From assembly GCA_001802945.1 (NCBI GenBank), contig MHAK01000117.1, forward strand, positions 1 through 44,065: a DNA stretch of 44,065 bases, read 5' to 3'. Source of the DNA: Ignavibacteria bacterium RIFCSPLOWO2_12_FULL_56_21 (GTDB lineage Bacteria; Bacteroidota; Ignavibacteria; UBA10030). The translations under genes and the position numbers were made by a program. Positions 39,088-44,065 of the stretch are shown here, piece by piece (within the stretch, counting starts at the first letter, position 1; every line of letters begins with the position of its first letter). The notes under the pieces are model-generated. The model was not told the DNA's origin. It worked only from the letters and a program-made list of their open reading frames with translations, and did no database searches.

Positions 39088-40331
39088 GATCATACACGGC
39101 GATCTTCCTGCTGACTGTAAGTTCACTCTACAGTCAGAAGATCCTGGACCCCGATGTCGTAGGTTTGCGCGTGAACGGACGTCTTTTAGCTCGGTTCCCG
39201 GTAGTTGTGGAGGGTGGACCGGTGATCGTGGAATTCGATGTCAAAGGAGGGCAGCCGATCGACGCGCGCGTGCGCATCACGCATTGCAGCCGGGAGTGGC
39301 GTGCAACGGAATCCGAATTCGTCAACGATCCGGCAAGAATGACCTTGCGACAACCGATATCCCATCGACGGGCGCCGCAGGGCACCCGGGCATACGCATG
39401 GACGTATCGGTTCGGACTTCCCGGGATCAAGGGACTGGAGGAGTTCACCTATTCCGGCAATTACACGGCAACGATCCTGGAAGCAGGTACCGAGCGCCCG
39501 CTCGCGGAAGTCCGCTTCATCGTCGCAGAACGCCGGATCGATTCAGCAATGACGGTCCGGAACCGTCGGATCCCGTCGGCTGTGGCGCCGTGGAATCGAG
39601 CCCACGCCGTTCGCGTAAAAGTCGTCGAACAATCGTTGAATGAGCCCACCCGCCAATTCAACATAGCTTTGGTGAAGTCGGTCGATGTCTTCAAGAATCG
39701 TGAGTTCGATCGTCCGGTGACCATTGAGGTGAATGGCAAGGACGAACAGACTTGGGTGGAAAATCTTGGGACAGGTGCCGTGACCTTTGTGGCCGGAGGA
39801 ATACTTCCGGGGAATGAATATCGCGTCCTCGACGTACGAGACCCCGACGTGTATCCGCCCGGTGATACGATTCGTCCACGCGAAGGAGCGGATCTCAGCA
39901 GATTCTTCTTTCCGGCAAAACGTGATCACAACGGCGTGTCGGAAGTACTTGAAGGACCGACGCTCGGGGACATCGAACCGGTTGAATTCCAATTTCTCTG
40001 GGCCGGCGATGGGCTGCCGCCGCGTATCAATATCGTCGGTGACTTTAGCGGTTGGAGCGTCCGTTCCGAATGGTCCATGACGTACGACGATTCCCGCCAA
40101 AGGTTTGTGCTCGTCGCACCGTTACGTCGCGGGGCGTATGATTATCAGTACGTAATGAACGACACGGATTGGGTGCGGCTTGAGGGAAATGAATGGTCGA
40201 CGAACAACATCTATACAGCCGTCGTGTACTACAAGGAATTCAGCCTCGGCGGATATGACCGAGTCGTTGCTGTGGGCCAAGCGATGAGCAATGGAAGCAC
40301 AGTCTTGATGGAGGACAGGCATCGTGAATAG
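39084..40331 (+). CDS. Type IX secretion system plug protein (DUF5103)
   Basis: 415 residues. The N-terminal signal peptide is about 1-17 (MRSYTAIFLLTVSSLYS|Q). The beta-rich N-terminal half contains PVVVEGGPVIVEFDVKGGQPIDARVRITHCSREWRATE and EFTYSGNYTATI, matching the DUF5103 'plug' proteins associated with the SprA translocon of the type IX secretion system. Residues about 300-375 look like a starch-binding or AMPK-glycogen-binding-like beta sandwich (PRINIVGDFSGWSV ... YDYQYVMNDTDW). T9SS is restricted to the FCB group, which supports the phylogenetic call. No other T9SS gene is visible here. It is overlapped on both sides. Confidence 0.82.
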   Translation: MRSYTAIFLLTVSSLYSQKILDPDVVGLRVNGRLLARFPVVVEGGPVIVEFDVKGGQPIDARVRITHCSREWRATESEFVNDPARMTLRQPISHRRAPQGTRAYAWTYRFGLPGIKGLEEFTYSGNYTATILEAGTERPLAEVRFIVAERRIDSAMTVRNRRIPSAVAPWNRAHAVRVKVVEQSLNEPTRQFNIALVKSVDVFKNREFDRPVTIEVNGKDEQTWVENLGTGAVTFVAGGILPGNEYRVLDVRDPDVYPPGDTIRPREGADLSRFFFPAKRDHNGVSEVLEGPTLGDIEPVEFQFLWAGDGLPPRINIVGDFSGWSVRSEWSMTYDDSRQRFVLVAPLRRGAYDYQYVMNDTDWVRLEGNEWSTNNIYTAVVYYKEFSLGGYDRVVAVGQAMSNGSTVLMEDRHRE

Positions 40332-41334
40332 CGGCGCAACTTCGGTCGGCGTTGTCGGCCTCGGCCACCTCGGCAGTCTTCACGCGCAAATGCTCGCTCA
40401 GCTTCCAGAGGTAGCTCTTGCCGGACTATTCGATATCGACGCGGCTCATGCGCAACGTGCGGCAGAGCCGCTCGGAGCAAAAGTGTTTGCACGATTGGAG
40501 GACCTCTTGGGATCGGTTGATGCAGTGACTATCGCCACTGTGACTCCCGCACACTACATGGTCGCGCGAGAAGCGCTCAATCGCGGACTCCATGTGTTTG
40601 TCGAAAAACCGTTGACACAGACGATCCCCGAAGGGAAGGAGCTTGTCGAATTGGCGGAACGCAAGAATCTGCGGCTCCAGGTTGGCCATATCGAGCGGTT
40701 CAATCCTGCAATCCTCGCGCTCGAGCCGTACCGGATCAAGCCGTTGTTCATAGAATCGCACCGGCTTGCGCAGTTTAACCCACGCGGGACAGACGTCGCA
40801 GTCGTCCTCGATCTCATGATCCACGACATCGACTTGATTCTCAGTCTCGTGGGGTCGAATGTCGAACGGATCGATGCCAACGGCGTTGCCGTCGTTTCCG
40901 ATAGTCCGGACATTGCCAACGCGCGACTACAGTTCACAAACGGATGCGTGGCCAATGTCACCGCAAGCAGGATATCGCAGAACAAGATGCGGAAGATGCG
41001 GCTCTTTCAGCACGATGCGTATATCTCCATCGACTTTGCCCAACCTGTGGCCGAAGTGTTCCGACTTGTGGACGAAGGAGACGTATCGGCAAAGTCGACC
41101 ATGCTCCTGGGAAAGATCGATCAGGGGAAAAGAAAGCGGCAGATTGTCTATGAGCAACCCGAAGTACCCGAAGCAAATGCGCTGCTCGAAGAGTTGAGAT
41201 CTTTTGTCGCATGTGTACGGAATGGAAGTCGGCCGGTGGTTTCCGGTCGGGACGGGTTGCAGGCACTCGAGGTCGCCACCGAGATCCTGGCAAAGATCGA
41301 ATCTCATACTCAGCGAATGTCCAATGGCGGTTGA
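40324..41334 (+). CDS. Gfo/Idh/MocA family oxidoreductase
   Basis: 336 residues, NAD(P)-dependent. The Rossmann motif GLGHLG is at 12-17, and the family signature EKPLTQT is at 94-100 with the catalytic Lys95. The C-terminal domain has DLMIHDIDLILSLVGS, which includes the His/Asp pair of the active site. In FCB genomes relatives near envelope genes act on sugar nucleotides or inositol-like sugars; the exact substrate is not visible. It starts at GTG 40324, inside the end of the plug gene, and overlaps the next gene by 11 bp. Confidence 0.9.
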   Translation: MNSGATSVGVVGLGHLGSLHAQMLAQLPEVALAGLFDIDAAHAQRAAEPLGAKVFARLEDLLGSVDAVTIATVTPAHYMVAREALNRGLHVFVEKPLTQTIPEGKELVELAERKNLRLQVGHIERFNPAILALEPYRIKPLFIESHRLAQFNPRGTDVAVVLDLMIHDIDLILSLVGSNVERIDANGVAVVSDSPDIANARLQFTNGCVANVTASRISQNKMRKMRLFQHDAYISIDFAQPVAEVFRLVDEGDVSAKSTMLLGKIDQGKRKRQIVYEQPEVPEANALLEELRSFVACVRNGSRPVVSGRDGLQALEVATEILAKIESHTQRMSNGG

Positions 41335-42817
41335 ACGATTCGACGTGAGGGAGCCATTGCTTGTGGAGCTCGGTGCGCTGGCGGATCGAACGGGTGCACG
41401 CATTGCAGCCGTTGGCGGATACGTGCGCGACGTCCTGCTCGGTCGTGATGGGAAGGACATCGATATCGTCGTCCTGGGTGATGGCGTGGCGTTTGCCCGG
41501 GAGGCTGCTCGGCGCTTGCGCGCCGGTGATCCCGTGGTCTTCGAGAAATTCGGAACAGCCATGGTCCATCTGGGCGACCGAAAAGTGGAATTCGTCGGTG
41601 CGAGAAAAGAAAGCTATGCCCGCGATTCGCGAAAACCGGTCGTCGACCCGGGAACGATTGAAGAGGACCTTGCCCGCCGCGACTTTACCGTGAACGCAAT
41701 AGCCGTGTGGTTGAACAAAGCGGACAAGGGTACGATTGTCGATCCCTTTCAGGGACGGGACGACCTCGGACGACGCATCCTGAAGACCCCGCGGGACCCG
41801 AAGGCCACGTTTGACGACGATCCCCTGAGAATCATGCGGGCAATGAGGTTTGCAGCTCAGCTGGATTTTGACGTGGACCCACAGGTACTTGCAGCCGCCA
41901 AGAGCATGCGCGAAAGACTTGGCATTGTGTCTCAGGAACGGATCGCCGAGGAATTTCTGAAGCTCATGCAAGCTCCCCGTCCGTCTGTGGGACTTTCCAT
42001 GATGTTCGAAACCGGCGTGATGGATGTGGTGTTTCCGGAAGGGTCGCGACTTGCAGGAGTGGAACAGCGACAAGAATATCACCATAAAGATGTGTTGCGT
42101 CATACGTTGAAGGTCGTCGATAATATTTGTGAAATGAGCGATAACGTTTGGCTGCGGATGGCGGCGTTGCTCCACGACATAGCAAAGCCGAAGACGAAGG
42201 CTTTTAAGGAAGGGATTGGTTGGACGTTTCACGGCCACGAGGAGCTCGGCGCGCGAATGGTGCCGCAGATCTTCCGACGGATGAAATTCCCACTAACGTA
42301 CGCGCCCTACGTGGAGAAGCTCGTCCGGTTGCACCTCCGCCCTATGGCTCTTGTGGATAGCGAAGTCACTGATTCGGCGGTACGGCGGCTGATGTTTGAC
42401 GCCGGAGATGAGGTTGACGATCTGATGCTGCTCTGCCGCGCGGATATCACTTCAAAGAATCCCCAGCTCGTTGAGCGCGTCCGTACGAACTACGATCTCG
42501 TGATCAAGAAAATGGCGGAAGTCGAAACTCGGGACCGGATCCGCTCATGGCAGCCGCCGTTGCGCGGCGAGGAAATCATGGAGATTTGTAAATTTCCGGC
42601 AGGCCCGATCATCGGAGTCCTCAAAGACGCAATAACAGACGCAATACTCGACGGCAAAATACCGAATGAGCATGATGCAGCTGTCGCATTTCTGATGTCA
42701 CAAAAAGATGCCATCGTTGCAGGGGCTACGCAGGATGGAACCGTCAAGAAAACTCCGAGAGAAGACCTTTTTCGAGGTAAAACCATTCCACCGCCGGGGA
42801 ACGCCAAATTGTCGTAG
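41324..42817 (+). CDS. CCA tRNA nucleotidyltransferase/poly(A) polymerase with HD domain
   Basis: 497 residues from ATG 41324. Class II nucleotidyltransferase head: GGYVRDVLL (31-39) followed by the metal-binding DID (Asp45, Asp47), then ARRDFTVNAIA, and DPLRIMRAMRFAAQLDF in the neck. The HD phosphohydrolase domain has LLHDIAKP with His284-Asp285. This is the CCA-adding/poly(A) polymerase family. Because none of the three tRNA genes here encodes CCA, CCA-adding activity is the likely role. A long in-frame upstream region lies inside the Gfo/Idh gene and is not used. Confidence 0.92.
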   Translation: MAVERFDVREPLLVELGALADRTGARIAAVGGYVRDVLLGRDGKDIDIVVLGDGVAFAREAARRLRAGDPVVFEKFGTAMVHLGDRKVEFVGARKESYARDSRKPVVDPGTIEEDLARRDFTVNAIAVWLNKADKGTIVDPFQGRDDLGRRILKTPRDPKATFDDDPLRIMRAMRFAAQLDFDVDPQVLAAAKSMRERLGIVSQERIAEEFLKLMQAPRPSVGLSMMFETGVMDVVFPEGSRLAGVEQRQEYHHKDVLRHTLKVVDNICEMSDNVWLRMAALLHDIAKPKTKAFKEGIGWTFHGHEELGARMVPQIFRRMKFPLTYAPYVEKLVRLHLRPMALVDSEVTDSAVRRLMFDAGDEVDDLMLLCRADITSKNPQLVERVRTNYDLVIKKMAEVETRDRIRSWQPPLRGEEIMEICKFPAGPIIGVLKDAITDAILDGKIPNEHDAAVAFLMSQKDAIVAGATQDGTVKKTPREDLFRGKTIPPPGNAKLS

Positions 42818-42832
42818 GTTTTTCAGCACAAG

Positions 42833-42862
42833 TTGAAACTTTGGCTTCAAGAAAACGTTATT
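42833..42862 (+). promoter_or_regulatory. Possible promoter for TolC-family gene
   Basis: TTGAAA (42833-42838) and GTTATT (42857-42862) are 18 bp apart; TTGAA also forms an inverted repeat with TTCAA (42846-42850). The predicted start lies about 50 bp before ATG 42919. The -10 match is weak. Confidence 0.3.
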
Positions 42863-42918
42863 AGAGAGGTCTTTTTCAACACTTCCACCGATTCCAGCGT
42901 ATTTTGGAGCCCACCATC

Positions 42919-44065
42919 ATGAAGACGACTGTACTGATCGGCCTTTGTGCCACACTTCTCGGAGCGCCGCTCATAGCACGCCAACAGTATGCACAGACGA
43001 TCACGCTCGGCAAGGCAATCGAGGTCGCCTTGGAACGCAATTATATTGTCAAACAGGCTGAGAACAATGTCGAACGTGACCAGGCAAGCGTCTTGGCCGC
43101 ATATGGAAACTTTGCTCCCAGCTTATCTTTGTCTTCAGGATGGCAGGGAGGGCAACAATTCATCAACGGAGTTGCGATCGGAAATTCTGATGATCGTTCC
43201 GTCTCCGCAAGTGTTCGTGCCGACGTCACCATCTTCGACGGTTTTTCGAATACCTCATCGTTGTCATCCGCTCGTTCTACGGCGTCGGGGACCGAATTCA
43301 CCTTGTCTCGAACGCGGCAATCAGTGGTTTCAGAGACACAGCGTCGATATTACGAGGTCCTCCGGACCCGCCGCCTTCTCGAAGTAGCCCGACTCAACCT
43401 TCGCTATAGCTCGCAACAGCTCGATCGCGTTCGAGAGACTGCGCGTCTAGGGTCTGCTTCGCTTGTCAATGTGTACCAGCAGCAAGCACAGGTCGGCCAG
43501 GACGAATTGAGCGTTGTGCAAAGAGAAAGCGAATTTGCAGTTGCAAAAGCAAATCTCTCGGCGTATCTCGCGCTCGATGTCACACAAGACGCCGATTTCA
43601 ATGATCTATCCATACCGTCGGAGATCGACAGCACTGAATTCCTGCGTCAAAAACAGCAGACCGCCGATCTCAGGGCGCTGGTAAGCAGGGCAATGGAACA
43701 ACGTCTCGATTACCTCAGTTCTCGGCAAAGCCTCGAAGCTACGACGGCGAACGTAACGGCCGCGCGCGCCAACTACTTTCCGCGACTTTCAGCAGGCGCG
43801 TCGTATTCACTGAATGGGAGAACCCAGCGTGACCTGACTGGTCTTAAAACTGCAAGCGAATTCGAGAACCTTGGCAATTCCAAATCGTTTGGATGGTCCG
43901 TTTCGCTTTCGCTGCCTCTTTTCTCCGGCTTCCAAACGAACGCTTCGGTTGAACGCGCTTTGGTTTCCCGGAGCAATGCGGAGGAAGGATTACGCCAGAC
44001 CGAACGAACCATTCAAGTGGAGATCAAGACTGCGGTACTGCAACTGGACGCAGCAGAAAAGACAT
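42919..44065 (+). CDS. TolC-family outer-membrane efflux protein (partial, cut by window end)
   Basis: The reading frame is open from ATG 42919 to the last base, 382 codons, with no stop. GGAG precedes it by 9 nt. The signal peptide is about 1-26, with Ala/Gln at the cleavage region. Mature features are typical of TolC-type trimers: LGKAIEVALERNY near residue 30, repeated coiled-coil helices with long Gln/Arg/Glu/Leu stretches (about 145-205), and beta-strand segments such as SASVRADVTIFDGF and WSVSLSLPLFSGF. It is the outer-membrane channel of a tripartite efflux or type I secretion system. The pump and adaptor genes probably lie beyond the window. Confidence 0.93.
   Translation, partial: MKTTVLIGLCATLLGAPLIARQQYAQTITLGKAIEVALERNYIVKQAENNVERDQASVLAAYGNFAPSLSLSSGWQGGQQFINGVAIGNSDDRSVSASVRADVTIFDGFSNTSSLSSARSTASGTEFTLSRTRQSVVSETQRRYYEVLRTRRLLEVARLNLRYSSQQLDRVRETARLGSASLVNVYQQQAQVGQDELSVVQRESEFAVAKANLSAYLALDVTQDADFNDLSIPSEIDSTEFLRQKQQTADLRALVSRAMEQRLDYLSSRQSLEATTANVTAARANYFPRLSAGASYSLNGRTQRDLTGLKTASEFENLGNSKSFGWSVSLSLPLFSGFQTNASVERALVSRSNAEEGLRQTERTIQVEIKTAVLQLDAAEKT

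Overview
This is a gene-dense chromosomal window of about 57% GC from a Gram-negative bacterium. It most likely belongs to the Bacteroidota/Chlorobiota (FCB) group, with an Ignavibacteria- or Kapabacteria-like lineage the best guess. The support is inferential. There is a type IX secretion 'plug' (DUF5103) protein. The UvrA first zinc finger is half lost, as is common in that group. The order pheT - coiled-coil protein - zapA - structured RNA - rny is familiar from there. A tiny bS22/COX24-like basic protein is also present. Unlike classical Bacteroidetes, many genes have clear Shine-Dalgarno sites, and several promoters look like ordinary sigma-70 (TTGnnn-N17-TATnnT). No prophage, insertion sequence or CRISPR array was seen.

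Layout. (1) 1-2053: three tRNA genes (Cys-GCA, Leu-UAA, Val-GAC), a small unknown gene translationally coupled to an aldo/keto reductase, and an intrinsic-terminator-like hairpin whose T tract ends flush with the thrS start codon. (2) 2054-12004: a translation and cell-division cluster, thrS-infC-rpmI-rplT-pheS-pheT, then a coiled-coil protein, zapA, a probable 6S RNA, rny and coaE. infC begins with the rare codon ATC. (3) 12008-19648: argD, a thioredoxin-fold protein that has lost one active-site cysteine, a zinc-type MDR oxidoreductase, cobalamin-dependent metH and gpmA. (4) 19709-23666: a DUF309 protein, a 2[4Fe-4S] ferredoxin, a metallo-beta-lactamase-fold protein, a Rieske protein, queG and trxB. 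(5) 23796-26830: sppA, an HU-type DNA-binding protein, a zinc-ribbon/TPR membrane protein, a 31-residue basic protein and a secreted zinc-dependent nuclease/phospholipase-like enzyme. (6) 26925-32836: a YtxH protein, a DUF948 protein, an EF-G-like GTPase and uvrA. (7) 32863-34836 on the minus strand: an RlmI-type rRNA methyltransferase followed by an outer-membrane barrel protein. (8) 34886-44065: a DUF4382 lipoprotein, class I fructose-bisphosphate aldolase, a run of tightly packed genes (HAD phosphatase, multi-spanning membrane protein, T9SS plug protein, Gfo/Idh oxidoreductase, CCA-adding-type nucleotidyltransferase), and a TolC-family protein cut by the window end.

How the genes fit together. 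The first half is protein synthesis and RNA metabolism: aminoacyl-tRNA synthetases, initiation factor, ribosomal proteins, RNase Y and 6S RNA. The middle is central metabolism and redox chemistry (methionine, glycolysis, queuosine, thioredoxin); two of its enzymes, MetH and QueG, need cobalamin. The last third is envelope-oriented: SppA, YtxH, lipoprotein, barrel, T9SS plug, TolC. Almost everything is housekeeping, and I found no new multi-gene defence or mobile system. The most interesting items are regulatory or RNA-level: the AUC-initiated infC, the terminator abutting thrS, the probable 6S RNA carrying an inserted-looking palindromic element, and small or degenerate proteins that automated annotation would miss.
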